In this document: piece after piece, positions 1-12,292 of the stretch
How the letters are laid out: every line of letters starts with the position of its first letter
Position numbering within the stretch: the first letter of the stretch is position 1
Notes under the pieces: model-generated
Databases searched by the model: none
Seen by the model: only the letters and a program-made list of their open reading frames with translations
What the model was told of the DNA's origin: nothing
Assembly (NCBI GenBank): GCA_028673005.1
Contig: CM054115.1
Coordinates: 5,501,501 to 5,565,500 of the forward strand
DNA: 64,000 bases
Direction of reading: 5' to 3'
DNA from: Tanypteryx hageni
Lineage: Eukaryota; Arthropoda; Insecta; Odonata; Petaluridae
Program-made: the position numbers and the translations under genes

Positions 1-1616
1 TGTTTCGAAAAAAATTGAAAGCTGGCGGACTCATTGACGATGTTTTGCAAAACAGTACAACAACTGAAACAGAAAAATGGCGAAGCATTTTGAGAGTCAT
101 TTTAGATGCTATAATGTTTTGTGCCAAGAGGTTAGAGGTTTAAATGAACAAATTGGGAGTGATAATGCAGGGATATTTTTAAATTTAACTGAACTCATAA
201 GTCATTATAATCATAATCTAAAGCAACATATTTCTTGTCACAAAGCACATTGTGTTAATTATTTGTCCAACAGAGTACAAAATGAGTTTATTTCACTCTT
301 GGGTAAACATGTTCATACTGAAATCATTTCTCGAATTAAACAGGCAAAATATTATTCTATTCTTTTTGGTTGTACGCCAGACATGTCCCATCATGAACAA
401 ATGTGTCAAATAATAAGGTATGTGCATATTGATGATAATCACAACATATCAATAGAGGAAAGTTTCATTGGTTTTATTAAAACAAAAGAAAAAACAGGAA
501 GCGGTTTAGCCACAGAAATTTTAAATAAATTAAAAGATGACTGAATCGATATTAACAACGCCTGTGGCCAGGGATATGACAGTGGAGCAAACATGTCCGG
601 CAAATACAAGGGAGTGCAAGCAATTATTACTGAAAGAAATAATTTTGCAATTTATGTTCCCTGCTCGGCTCATAACCTTAATTTGGCAAGCATGCATGCC
701 TCATGCATTACCCCGATAATGACGACTTTTTATGGAACTGTACAGGCCCTGTATAAATTTTTCTCCAGCTCAACCAGAAAGTGGGATAAATTAATGTCAG
801 TTTTAAAAATAACTCTTAAGGGTCACACCGATACGCGTTGGACATCTAGAATAGCAGCAATCAAAGCTCCATTTTCTCAGATTGAAGAATTAGACCAAGT
901 TCTAAAAGAGATGGCAGAAGAAACTTCTTCAGAACTTGATCGACAAGAAATTAATAACATTCTCACTAAAATTGATTATAATTTTTTATGTACTTTATCT
1001 ATTTGAGATACAATTTTAACTCAAGCAGATTAAAGACATTCAGTCAAAAAATATAACTGTAACTAAAGCTTCCCAATTGTTGAAAGGACTGCTGTTATGT
1101 GTAAAAGAAATGAGAGAATGTGAATTTGACTACATTTTTGAAGGATGTGCCGATATGGCTAAACGCATAAATATAACAACAGAATTAAAAAACAAAGAAA
1201 AAGAGGAGCGGAAATGTTACAACTTTACAAAGCCCGCGATGAGAGAATTGATTTCTCCGCTAAAAAGGCATATCAAATAGAAATAAATGACGCTTTAGAT
1301 ACACTCATATGTCAGCTAACCTGGAAGTACGAAAACTTGAACGATATAGCCACAGGCCTCAATTTTCTCTCTGGTGAAAAAATTGAATCTATGACTGTCG
1401 TCGAATTACAAAAAGCAGCTGCCGATCTCGCATTAAAGTACGACAAAGATTTAAATGCTGTAGAAATTTCGTCGGAAGCTGAAATTGATTAAAAACTATT
1501 TACGGTCAACATTAAGCCAAGAAAGATTATCTGATATGGCCATTTTATCAACTGAGAGGACCATATGTAATCAAATAAATTTCGACAAAATTACTGACGA
1601 CTTTTCGTCACTCTAA
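1..1616 (+). pseudogene. DUF4371 hAT transposase pseudogene
   Basis: Frame-shifting pieces at 1-76, 77-544, 593-1006, 1077-1280, 1214-1492 and 1497-1616 together follow a ZMYM1-like transposase. The order is the DUF4371 core (NEFISLL, YYSILFGCTPD, a GQGYDSGANMSG-like segment across 564-605, then a CSAHNLNL motif near 660), a DTRW segment near 830, and a C-terminal hAT dimerisation tail (LSQERLSDMAILSTE near 1520). At least four frameshifts or stops make it inactive. It matches the better preserved transposase at 21093-23607 in domain order but is clearly a different copy. Confidence 0.8.
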
Positions 1617-1908
1617 GCTCACAAAATAAAATTGTAATCTGTATATATAAAAGCTGTGTGTCTGTCTGTAATATATTATTGTAATTGTAAAATATACAAT
1701 ACTATACTATAAATAAATCTGTTATATATTTATAATCACTTTAAACAGTTTTTATTTTATTTTTTGTCATCCTTTTATTTTCATTAAAACGTGTACCAGA
1801 AATGTATTTTAAATAAGTCATATTTTTTAAATTAATTTAAAAAAATATTTTAGAGGGTGCAATTTTTCATTCTTGCCTCAGGTACTAAAATGGCTCGGCA
1901 CGGCCCTG
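1..1908 (+). mobile_element. hAT element (ZMYM1/DUF4371 type), 3' part; left end off-window
   Basis: The right terminus is recognisable at about 1877-1908, where the sequence ends CTCGGCACGGCCCTG, a hAT-type terminal inverted repeat (its complement starts CAGGG). The next eight bases (1909-1916, GGTATGTT) would be the target-site duplication, but the left copy lies outside the window, so this cannot be checked. The interior is a broken DUF4371/hAT-dimerisation transposase followed by about 290 bp of AT-rich 3' sequence. Confidence 0.75.
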
Positions 1909-3104
1909 GGTATGTTAGTTTAGGCCACTTGATCCTCAATGTGAAGCATGCTTTAAATGGTAATGAATGGTTTGCTACATAGTCAGCTAACAGAAGGGGG
2001 CATTAATGAGTGACACTGTTCCAATGACCATTAATGCAGATGTTGAGGGGTTTGTTGGTGAACCACATACAGATGAGAAGCTAAATTACATTTACATTAC
2101 AATTACATTTTTTGAGGTGCAGATTGGGATGAGATAAGGTAGGTTACTTGGCTTACAGGGTTTTGAAAGAGAGAGAGGTTTGGATTATGGAACAAGGAAG
2201 TGCCATGGTCTTTCATAAGGTGGAACCCCGTGGAGAGTGGTGGTGGATTTATAGGGAATTTCTTGCATCACAACAAGCCCCCAAGGTTCTTGGTTCAGCC
2301 AAAAGATATCATGGGAGGCTTGGGGAAGATTATAAGGGTGGTGGGTGATGGTAATCCACCTCTGCGAGGGATCTGCCCTCACCTTGGGAGAATGCAGAAA
2401 CTCCAGATTTCTCTCCCCGGCATCACAGAGAAAAACAACGAGGAGCGGTCAAGACCATACCCTCCGTACAGGCGCACCTGAACAGCATTTTTGGGGACTA
2501 CGGAATGAGAGAGTGCAGATAAGAGAGAGCGAGTTGAACAAGGGCAGCGGTGACGAGATGAGAGGCATCCTGTGACTATTCATTCCAGCCAGCTTCTGAT
2601 CATTATTTGTATAATTTACATTCCTCTAAATGGTTGCCCTATTTTGTATTATTCTTGTTATATCAATATATTTCTTAATATTCTGCTCAATATGTTATTA
2701 TTAGCTCATCTTACTATTTCTAAGCAAGCACCAGTTTGCCTAAAAGGATTGATTTGTTTCTATAGTTTTGTGAGGTATCTTTGAGAATTATGGGAGAGGA
2801 GCAAAATGAGACAAATCGTTTCATATAAATATGCATTTTAAAATTAGTTTAAATTAAGATAAGAACTCTCAGAACATGAAGTTCTATAGCTGAAAGAATG
2901 ATGTTTATATTTTTAAAAACAGAATTCAAATCCATGCTGAATGAGAGCAAATAATTTTTTTCATTAAAAAAGGACTATTTCACAGTTTATAAAAATGGAA
3001 AATATCAACTGCCAAGGCAATGAGTCTACTGCCTTTAAATGGGAAACAAACATACCATATAACACTGAAAGGAAGATGACTTTGAATTTAAATGACCACA
3101 ATAA
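1909..3104. other. No gene recognised; AT-rich repeat-like spacer
   Basis: Contains a purine-rich stretch at 2100-2570 with short overlapping open frames that resemble no family I know and show no splice structure. The rest is AT-rich spacer. Confidence 0.4.
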
Positions 3105-3465
3105 ATAAACAGCACAGTATACATTGTACAGACTTTCTCACATACGTATATACGTTTGGTCTCACTACACTCTTTGCCCCGAAATTAACTCTGTGTGCAT
3201 GATAATTCACTGCCAATGATTTTAATAATGTATAGCAACAGAATCAAAGCGACTGACACCATCAACCTCTCATATCTATCAACTCTTACTAATAAGTATG
3301 TGGCATTAAAATAAAAGTACAGAATTTTAGACTAGGGAATCTCCAGGTTCCCCCTCCCTTTGATGCATGCACTGAGCATCTTATACAGAAATAATGCCAC
3401 TGGACGATATATAATAATATTTTTGGGACATATGGCTTAGTTAGTATTATTTGTGACATCAGACT
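3105..3465 (+). repeat. Degraded relic of a Polinton terminal repeat
   Basis: Two blocks match the Polinton terminal repeat in the same order and orientation as the left copy. Bases 3107-3160 (AATAAACAGCACAGTATACA, then TTTCTCACATACG and ACGTTTGGTC) match 46550-46602. Bases 3420-3465 (GGGACATATGGCTTAGTTAG, then TATTTGTGACATCAG) match 46692-46736. The sequence between the blocks is diverged or replaced. No Polinton genes are visible nearby, so this looks like a solo or decayed end of an older element. Confidence 0.65.
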
Positions 3466-3689
3466 GTATGATTGAATGGATTTTAATCAAAATCCTTATA
3501 GCCATTTTTGGGTATATCGAATTTTGTTTCAAAATATCCAAGAATAAAGTACCCTAATTGTTGCACAATATTGTTCATCACATTATATTTCCTCCCGGCA
3601 GCACAATTGTTAGTTTCTTCTGCTCAGCATAATTCAGTAAATATTGAAAGTGATAAGTGAGGTATATGTAGCTTTTGAGTGCAATGAGC

Positions 3690-5210
3690 ATGTATTATGT
3701 GATTTGCCAGAAGCATTTAATACTGTGTGCCATAGAAAACTTATTCTTAAATTGTGTGTGTGTATTTTTGGCTAATCAACCTCTTGGATTATTATAGCCA
3801 TAACTCCTTCCACACTGACCACAATCACAAGGGAGGAGGGAAACCTGGTGCTGGCATTAGCCTACTCTTAACAAAGAACAACAGGGGGCCAATGGCTTAA
3901 CATCCCTTCCAAGGATGGAATGCTAAATTTGCGCGATCTCCTCAAACCACACAAACAGGGGGTCGGGCAACCTTAGAAAAATCCTACTTGTGCAGGATTC
4001 ATGCCTGCTGCCTTTTCAAGCAGCAGGCAAGTAGCAGCCAGCAACCTAACCACTACACCACCGGCACCCCCATTCTTAAATTGTATGACTATGCTGTCAG
4101 AGGAAACCCTCTGAAACTTTTAGATTCCTATCTACAGAATAGGTCCCAAGTTATTGTAATTAATAAAAAACATTCATGGAAAGAAAAAATTAAACATGGC
4201 ATTCCTCAGGGGTCTGTATTAGGGCCTTTTCTCTTCTAAGTGTATGTTAATGACTGTGGAAAATATGGAAACTGTACAAAGAAATAAAAATTTAAATTCT
4301 TAGATAGTCTAATGAGAGATTCCCTAGAGGATATTAAGAATTGGTTTTCCACTAACAAGTTAATTATTAACCCAGACAAAAATCAATCTCTTATGTTTTC
4401 TATGGCTCCAGAAGAAGGCTTGAAAAGACAAGAATCAGTCAAATATTTGGGGATTGTTCTAGACCCTACTATGAGTTGGTCCATTCAAATAAATTATTTG
4501 AGAATGAAATTAAGTAGAGAAATTTCCATCATAAGAAAACTTGCTTATATGGTATCACATGAAGTTATTAGATCAGCATACTTTGGTCTATTTAATTCTG
4601 TCATGGCCTATGGAATTATTCTTTGATGAAATTTAGCTAACACACTAACAATATTTAAGATGCAAAAGAAAGTAGTCAGGAATATGCCCAAAGTCAATGA
4701 CAGGCACTGCTGTTGAGAGTTATTTAAATCAGGAAACATATTATGGATGCCATGTCATTATGTGCACTTGTGAAATGCATGTAAAATATCTTTGTGAGCA
4801 TAAGAAACATTTTGAGGTGCACAGCTACCTTACCAGAGGGAATATTGATATTTCTCCCCATGGATTAGGAAAACAGGAAAAAGTTTTAAAGTTATGGCTA
4901 TCAAAATTTACATTCGTCTACCTAGTGACATTAAGGCATTGAGCTATCTAAAATTTGAAGCTAAATTGAAGGAGTTTCTTAGAACAAATAACTATTACAG
5001 TGTTGAAGAGTTTCTCGATGTAGTTTTCTTTTCTGATTGTTTTATTACTGTGCCAATTGTACTCATATTCCTATTGCATTTTGTGTAACTATATATATAT
5101 ATATGTGTATATATTTGTATATTTTCTACTTTGTACAACTTGAAAAGGTTATGATTACGAATGTAATTATCTGTCGATAATAAATGATATGATATGAAAT
5201 GATATGACAT
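3690..5210 (+). mobile_element. 5'-truncated CR1/Jockey-like LINE fragment (RT pseudogene)
   Basis: Broken reverse transcriptase in several frames. An EAFNTVCHRKLI segment near 3708 corresponds to the first catalytic block, HGIPQGSVLGPFLF near 4195-4238 to block 4, and then come a thumb (YLGIVLDPTMSW, about 4444-4480) and a C-terminal domain ending NNYYSVEEFLD near 5020. The YADD segment is not intact. A SINE at 3756-4071 splits the RT. The 3' end is AT-rich with ATATG and ATGAT microsatellite runs at 5085-5210. Confidence 0.75.
3756..4071 (-). mobile_element. tRNA-derived SINE with 13-bp target-site duplication
   Basis: A 316-bp insertion interrupts the RT pseudogene and is flanked by perfect 13-bp direct repeats ATTCTTAAATTGT (3743-3755 and 4072-4084). 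Read on the minus strand it starts with a tRNA-like head: a pol III A-box-like TGGTGTAGTGGTTAGG near 4060-4045 and a B-box-like GCATGAATCC about 45-60 bases further in. Its minus-strand 3' end is a (CA)n-type tail at 3756-3767. The duplication, head and tail identify a SINE. I do not know the family name. Confidence 0.8.
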
Positions 5211-6559
5211 AATGCACCACCATTAGCTTAAAATTTCTATCAAAACTTTATCTCATACCTTGTGATAAGTTTCCTTTTACAGAGGTGCCTTTCTTCTTTA
5301 CACGACCTGTCATTTTTGTCCTAAGATTTGGAGTAACTTATTTAAAACTGCTCAAAATAATAACTAGTCCCCACTTCATATTAAAACTTAGCAAAGTATG
5401 CACTAATTGCATACTCTAATAGATGCTATAATCTTTAATTTGCAGATGTACTTGTCATCAGCCCCTGGTGCACCATTTGAAGAATAACAGATATGTTTAA
5501 ATTGTAACAAGATGCATAAAATGCCAGCAATATTAGTGTAGCCATTTTCAATGCTGTATGTTTAAAACTTACTACCTAGCTGATTAAAAGTTCTGATCTA
5601 GGTTTGTCAACACTCCCCTTCTACCTATGAGTATATATGAGGTGGAAAGCCACTCATTTTTCACATTAGGAACTTCAAGCATATGACTAAATGTTTTGTA
5701 TAAATAAATTAAATGTAACATATTGTGTATGTATAAATAAATGCATTTTCATGAGCATAGAATCAACGTCGGAGTGTTCTGTGTGGCATTTTAAACTTTT
5801 ACTCGATTTTAAGATGATCCCTTATCTTTTTGTCAAAATTTTTGGGAAAAATCTCGTCTTCCTTTCTGGTTAATATGGTATTATGTATTATATAGCACTG
5901 ATATAATACTTTTCAAGAGAACTTATAGACTATATTATGAGGCTAACGATGATGCAAACAATACCACATAAGTCATATATTTACATTAGAAATGAGCTAA
6001 TTCCTAGTGTTGATGAAAATAGAATAAAAATAAAATGCCAAAAATTTACATTAAATAATTTATATTTAATGTTTAAAAATTTTTCTTATAATCATTCATT
6101 CATTTATTTATAAAAATACTACAAAAGTTGACTTAGCCCGCCATTGGTCACGCTGTATTTTGTGATGCTGTTGGATGTGGGTGAGGGCCAGATGATTGTT
6201 CCATTCTTGCGGTAGAAATAATTATTTGTTATATCATTTAAGCATTATCTTCCACAATTTCATATACTTAATAAATTCATAAGTAAAAATATAAATAAAA
6301 GAAGCATTAATATATTTTTCATTAAGATTATATTAATTTTCAATAATAACATAAAATATTCTAATACACAATTCTCAAAAATAAAACACTAGAGAAAAAT
6401 GCGGAAATTGCTATAAAAGTAAAATAAAGCTAAAAATTTAATTGTACAATTTCAGTATGGTGAGGAGACTGGTAAATAACAAATATAACACTCTTGAAGG
6501 AATGCGGGTGAGTTAGCACTATCTTCTAAATCACATGCATCCCATTTTTGCTACCCATT
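5211..6559. other. No gene recognised; AT-rich
   Basis: AT-rich sequence with short homopolymer tracts. No exon, RT or transposase motif was found on either strand. It lies 3' of DRC1 exon 4, so it may be DRC1 intron. Confidence 0.4.
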
Positions 6560-7210
6560 AACCAACAAGATGAACCAAATGGAAATTATGATGCCTACTT
6601 TCCTTCTTAAATTAAATGTGGTGCAGCAATTACTTATATTGGCTTTAATAGCTTTAAAATCTCTGTGGATGAGTTGCTCTTTGAGTTCTTAAATTTCATA
6701 ACATAGCATTATAAAATATTACAAATATATTCAAACAGAAAACTAAATAAATCATGCATATTTTTGTGGCAAAATAATGCATGTATGTATAATACTAGAC
6801 TACTGAATCATAATGAGTGATAAAAACTGCAAAATCGCCAGTATTTATGCAAAATTCTAAGAAATACAATCGATAAGCAAAATTCTACGATAAAAATTAG
6901 AATCTTCATTCCTTTCCTCAGAGAATAGTACAAAACTTGCTCCAATATTACAATTCTAAGATATTTTAATATGCAAGAGAAAATTATCATGCACAATGGA
7001 TTTCAGATTTCCCATGTAAATCAAATGGGAAGGATAGATCCTGGAATCAAACCCGGGACTTTCAATCTTCGCAACAAAAACTATCCTCAGGGGCTCGACC
7101 CCAGTAGCAAGAGATTTCCACCAAGTGTCATTAAAATTGGTCTATTCAAAAGTTAATAGGGGGCAGACAAACAGACAGAAACAATGATGAAACTATAAGC
7201 CTATTTATGA
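6560..7210 (-). repeat. Dispersed repeat, copy A (inverted relative to 9670-10370)
   Basis: About 650 bp are similar in opposite orientation to 9670-10370. Best conserved is 6820-7130 against 9745-10065, which is nearly identical; the outer parts are diverged. Read on the minus strand it contains GGTTTGATTCCAGG, close to a pol III B box, so a SINE-like or composite origin is possible. A third, poorer copy is at about 35995-36110. The short open frames inside are the same chance frame seen in each copy. Confidence 0.7.
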
Positions 7211-7480
7211 TCTGGAAAGTAGGTTAAATATCTGGGATAGCATGTGATGTAAAGTCGAAAGTTGTAACTTGTACAGAAAAAAAATGATAGCATGTTTATT
7301 CTTGAGGTGAGGAATTCGCTTACCACGCGACCAATGGCAGGTTAAAAGCAGTTACTGATAATTTATTGCTTGAAATAACAATGTAAAATTAAAGAAAGTT
7401 AGGAATTATCCAAATTAGCAGATGCATGTTTCAAGTAAAATTAAAAAATATCTTGATCAGTCTTTTCATAAATAAATTAC
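7211..7480. other. DRC1 intron sequence 3' of exon 4
   Basis: AT-rich sequence following the splice donor of DRC1 exon 4 on the minus strand. No further DRC1 exon was recognised to the left, so the rest of the gene lies outside the window. Confidence 0.5.
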
Positions 7481-7674
7481 CTCAAGAAGACTCAGCTCCA
7501 ACTTGTAAGCCCTTCTCATTGCATTAACTTGGGAGTCAATTCGCTCAGCACATAATGCAATGTCTTCTGCTTGTTTTTTAAGGTCACTTGTGTAGCAATT
7601 ATCAGCACGAGACAGTTCTCCATTGAGAGCATTAATAAGAGAATTTTTGTCCTCCACCAAATTTTCACATCTAG
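7481..7674 (-). CDS. DRC1: DRC1 (dynein regulatory complex subunit 1), exon 4
   Basis: A 194-nt minus-strand exon. It begins after a pyrimidine-rich acceptor ending CAG (7677-7675) and ends before donor GTAATT at 7480. It encodes a charged coiled coil (RCENLVEDKNSLINAL, SDLKKQAEDI, MRRAYKLELSLLE) that matches the DRC1/CCDC164 family, the nexin-dynein regulatory complex scaffold of motile axonemes. The first two bases complete a codon begun by the last base of exon 3, so the phase agrees. The rest of the protein is expected off-window to the left. Confidence 0.85.
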
Positions 7675-7786
7675 CTGTATAAGAACACAATTTCAGAATC
7701 AAATTATCTATGTCCAATTAAGAGAAAACATAATAATTGACATTTTCTATCTTATTTAATAATACAATATCAGAACATAATACAAC

Positions 7787-7991
7787 CTTTTTGTTTCAGA
7801 ATATCTTCATGAAGATTAAGAACATCATGGTTTGAAGCAATGCCACCCCAACAGTTTGCAATTGCTCTAAATTGTTTCAGTCCACTTTCAGCTTCTTTCT
7901 CCAATTTCTCCCTCTGCAATTTGCTTACCTTTAGTTCCTCTGCATGGCGCTTTTTTTCCCGAGCATCATTAGCAACACGAACATTGGTAAC
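7787..7991 (-). CDS. DRC1: DRC1 exon 3
   Basis: A 205-nt minus-strand exon after an acceptor ending TAG (7994-7992). It starts in phase 0 at VTNVRVANDAREKKRHAEE and ends with one extra base before a GTTGTA donor at 7786. The VTNVRVA.DARE block is a hallmark of DRC1. The rest is coiled coil (KLQREKLEKEAESGLKQF, then a CWGGIASNHDVLNLHEDIL segment). Exon 2 ends in phase 0 and so joins this exon directly, although it lies 30.4 kb away at 38.4 kb. Confidence 0.88.
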
Positions 7992-8239
7992 CTATTAGTT
8001 AGAATCATTATTTGTTATAAAAGTAATCATAGAATAAGCAAATTACCAGAAAATTAAAAATAAAGTGAATCCTCGACTTAACATTTCTCTGGGGGAATAA
8101 TATTTTGTACTTTTTGTAGTCAGGATAAACACTAATTAGGAATTTTATACTACTACAGCAGGTAGCTGATAAATTTATTACAGCAAAATTGTTTTATATC
8201 ACATTCTGAATGTATGTATTAATATATTAAAAAATTTTA

Positions 8240-8500
8240 ACAAAGGACAGTAATCACTCATAATAGTGGACCTAATTGTTCTAAATGGGTTAATATTGAT
8301 AGAGGAGTTCCCCATGGCTCCATACTGGGCCCCTTTCTCTTCTTAGTACATATAAATTAATGATCTATCCATTAATGTCAATACGGATGTTATACTATAT
8401 TCCGACACTACTGCTTTAATTACAGAAAAAACTTTGAAGAGCTACATAACTCAGTTGAAGCCACAATAAGACAGATGGAAAAATGCTTGCATTTTCTCCT
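8240..8500 (+). mobile_element. LINE RT fragment
   Basis: A short broken reverse transcriptase piece. Segments resembling RGVPHGSILGPF (near 8300-8335), YINDLS and a Y-S-D-T variant of the catalytic YADD box (near 8400) can be read across two frames. It is truncated at both ends and adjoins the remains of the old BED/DUF659 hAT at its right. Confidence 0.6.
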
Positions 8501-8624
8501 ATTTTAATTTTCTGTTTGGCTGTAAAGGTTGCCAAGACAACATGTATACCTTTTACATATTTTATTAATCTTTTTGCTTTATGATGTATAACATTAATAA
8601 GAGTGAGTTTCATTACATCTCCAG

Positions 8625-10915
8625 CAGAGGCATAACTTCAGTTCAGAGGCCCCAAGGTAAATGATTAAAACGAGAGCCCCATAACAAAATTGAATAAAAA
8701 TAAATACATATAATATTAATTTTTATTTAACATTTTAAATACATAATCACAAAATATACTATATCCGAATTGCATATTAATTTATATTGTGCATACACAA
8801 TACACAAAAAATATTTCTTTAATTAATAATATCAATAAAGTAAAAGAATTTACATTTTTTTATATTGAAAACAGGAATTATATTTTTGCATTATACTAAA
8901 AAATTAAAAATAATTTTATTTATATTCTAGATATTACTTAAAATTTAAATCACCCTTCTTGATTTTATGCTAGCAAATTCTTTGATTACTGCATCCAAAT
9001 TTGATATTTTTTTAGAATTTGAGCTTTCTAGTGAAAATTGCTAGATTTTTTTCTTTTTGTCGCCATACAACTATGAAGGTAATTTTTAATTAATTTCATC
9101 TTTGAAAAACTTCTTTCATTGGATACTACCGAAATAGGAAGTCAAATAAATTATAAGTGCTGTGCAAATGTTGCAATAATCAAATGCTAGCCCTCATTTA
9201 TTAATCAAAATTTCCAAAAATTCTTTAACATCCTTGCACTTGTTTTATTCTATCCACATATTTGAATTTGTTGTTAGTGATATTACATCGTATTTTAAAC
9301 TTTGAGTAAAAAAATTTTTATATTTATCGTGAAATATTTTTGAGTGCTCACAAATTTCAGATGCGCTTAACATTAAAAGCTTCTTTGGTCTGAGAAAACT
9401 GAAAAAATGTCTTAGTTCTATTGTTTTCTTGGACTGTTTGTGATATAACCAACTCAAAAGTTTTACAAAAAATACTAATTTTAAAATTTTGTTTCTAATG
9501 AATTGTTCCTCAACACTAGGTTCATCAAAGAATTCTTTCTAATTTGAATTTGTTTTGTTTTAAACTATATTGATATATCATATTTTATAGCCATTCGATT
9601 TTTTTCATTTTTAAATCCAACAAAATCATTTCTTAGAGACAAAAGTGCTTTGGTGCAATTTAGGACTACTTTCCGGAATGGAAATAGACATAGTTTTGTC
9701 ATTGTGCCTGTATGTCCATCTCCCCTATTAACTTTTCAACAAATAGACTGCTTTTCATGAAACTTGGTGGAAATCTCTTGCTACTGGGGTCGAGCCCCTG
9801 AGGATAGTTTTTGTTGCGAAGATTGAAAGTCCCGGGTTTGATTCCAGGATCTATCCTTCCCATTTGATTTACATGGGAAATCTGAAATCCATTGTGCATG
9901 ATAATTTTCTCTTGCATATTAAAATATCTTAGAATTGTAATATTGGAGCAAGTTTTGTACTATTCTCTGAGGAAAGGAATGAAGATTCTAATTTTTATCG
10001 TAGAATTTTGCTTATCGATTGTATTTCTTAGAATTTTGCATAAATACTGGCAATTTTGCAGTTTTTATCACTGATTATGAGAGTGTTGCCATAGCAATAA
10101 CTATAGTTGGACTCGAGATTCGGTATATTGTAATATGTACACGCATTATTTTTGTCACACAAATATGCGTGATCAATTTAATATTCCGTTTGAATGTATT
10201 TGTAGTATTTTATAATGCTAAATTATGAAATTTGGGAACACAAAGAGCTACATATCTGTGATGACCTTTAAAGCTATTAAAGTCAATATAAGTATTAAAT
10301 AAATGATAAAATGGAAAGTAGGCATCATAAGTTCTGTTTGGATCATCTTGTTCAATTGCTGTTAGGACCATCACTAACTTTGTCTCCTTCTTTTGTAGAA
10401 TTAAACTAATGACAACCGAACTCATGTCACTTAAAATCAAATCATGTCAAGTACTGTACTGAATTTGATATTAGAATTGAATTCGATATATAATATTAGC
10501 ATTATTTTCTCAGAGCTGAGTTCAGAACTGATTGCGGTAACTGAAGCAAGTGTCATATCAAACATCCTTAACATTACTAATATTGTTACATTACAAGAAT
10601 TAAAATGTAATCAATGTAAATTCTTGAAATTAAAGAGCAGCACAAAAGCCGACGAATCATTTGGAGGCATGTGCATTCGATACGAGATGAATATTTTGAT
10701 ATTGCAACTTCAACTGTTGCCGCACCGAATATTTCTTAGAATTAGGAACTAAGCAACATTCTTGCAGCGAGAAAATAATTTTTCCATTGAATTTTATATT
10801 CAATGGGCAAATTATTGAAAAATTTTAGTGGCTATTCTATGTGGGAGGGGAAATATTTAATTATTTTTTTGGGGTCGAGGTCCCAAGGCAATGCCTTGCC
10901 ATAGTTCCACCTCTG
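8625..10915. mobile_element. hAT-like element with 8-bp target-site duplication ATCTCCAG
   Basis: Flanked by ATCTCCAG at 8617-8624 and 10916-10923. The ends are inverted repeats: the left starts CAGAGGCATAACTT and the right, complemented, starts CAGAGGTGGAACTATGG. The interior holds poorly preserved minus-strand coding remnants at about 9000-9660 (a stretch around 9245-9457 looks like decayed hAT/DUF4371 transposase, but I am not sure) and dispersed-repeat copy B (9670-10370). It sits inside the old BED/DUF659 hAT. Confidence 0.75.
9670..10370 (+). repeat. Dispersed repeat, copy B (inverted partner of 6560-7210)
   Basis: Nearly identical in its core to copy A on the opposite strand, including the B-box-like GGTTTGATTCCAGG at about 9835-9848. 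This copy lies within the hAT at 8625-10915, whereas copy A lies on the other side of DRC1 exons 3 and 4. The pair is therefore two insertions in opposite orientation rather than the ends of one element. Confidence 0.7.
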
Positions 10916-11689
10916 ATCTCCAGACAACAAATTTAGTCCATGAGCAGCACAATCCAATGTGTTAATATGATGATATTTTCCAATGACAATTCTCCATGCA
11001 GCTTTCATATTACAGTAGAAGCTATATTATCTGGCTACCTTGGGGAATGTGGATAGCCGGTTAGTAGAAATAGCCGGTTTGGCATTTTCCGATTTTGATG
11101 TCAAAAATTTAGAAATAACCAACAAAATAAGACCTAGGTTCACTATCATACTCCCCAAATAGCTGTTACAGTGACAGACAACATGGCTATGCATAAGGGT
11201 TGCCTTTTCTATTTTAAATGTTCCTTGAATAGTTACATGTGCATATTTACACATTTTTATTTCAAACACTGTGAATAACAAAAGACTGTTGAAAAGTTTT
11301 GAATGTTCAGGAAGTTCGATTGTGAACCTGTTTTATTAAGTTCAATTATTTTATATAATTGTTTATTTTCCTATCATAACAGTGATAAAAACAAAAGATA
11401 GCAAATACATATGTATTAGAAGGGCATGGTTCTTTGATTACATATTGATGAAAATTGTATTTCTTTCCTGCAATTACAATTCCTTCAATTACAATACAAT
11501 ACAAGAAGAAATTGCTAAAAAAGAAGAATGTAAACAAAGAGATAAATGGAAATAGGTGAATGATAGCATCTACTGCTATTAACCTAACTAAAGGAAACAA
11601 TACATAGCATTATTACAAAGTTTATTCTAATAACATTTAAAACTTAATTCAATTTTACCTACTCTGTGACTACCATGGCCTCAAAATCG

Positions 11690-12165
11690 GAAAGATTAAT
11701 CATCATCAATGCTCAGAACATCCAATGTAGATGTGGAGGGTTTTGGTGAAACATCACTAGCTTCAATAAGAACTGCAGAAGATTTTTGCAAAAATCTTGT
11801 TTCACTGAAGGCACAAAAATATGGTGAAACCAATATTAAAAAATTTCTTTGTCCATCCAAGCATTTGATTGTGCAAAATAATGAACAGGTAAATGGACAA
11901 CTCCCTTTAGTGCTCTGGGTTTCTTAGATTTTCCAACTACCAAAATTAAACTCTGTGTAACCATGACGCATTACCACAGACAATAACAGTCAATCGATCC
12001 TTGTTTTGTTCAAATCCCTCAGCACAAGTTTCATTTACACTAGCTAGCATTGATGTAGGCAAACATCGCAAAAACAATCGGGATTCATCAGCATTGTAGA
12101 TTTTGTTGGGGGTTATTTTATGATCAATTATTAGTTTTCTACTACACACACATACCTCAGAAGTT
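11690..12165 (-). pseudogene. Tigger/pogo (jerky-like) DDE transposase, C-terminal part
   Basis: Minus-strand reading contains KIYNADESRLFLRCLP (the NADES/DE catalytic region), [12 protein letters not shown], and after a frameshift near 11940 [14 protein letters not shown] and NAWMDKEIF, typical of DDE_1 transposases. It ends in an acidic tail near 11695. The N-terminal HTH regions are missing, probably lost when the LINE inserted at about 12.27 kb. Confidence 0.8.
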
Positions 12166-12292
12166 ATACTTTAATCACACTACAAAGTCCCGTTGATGCT
12201 CAATGGGTAATTCCAGTCATATGACACAAATTTCATTAATTCAGACTCCTGAGCCTTGATATCGTATAATAATAATAATAATAGTTTATTGG

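Noticed and set aside
3756..4071. A functional tRNA gene
   Set aside because: Only the promoter-like boxes are tRNA-like. No cloverleaf closes, and the piece has SINE length and target-site duplication.
6808..10074. Conserved 60-aa proteins in both inverted copies
   Set aside because: The same frame is found only because the repeat copies are nearly identical. There are no protein-like features, and the third copy does not keep it.
6560..10370. A single transposon with these inverted repeats as its ends
   Set aside because: The left copy lies outside and the right copy lies inside the hAT 8625-10915, and DRC1 exons lie between them, so they are independent insertions.
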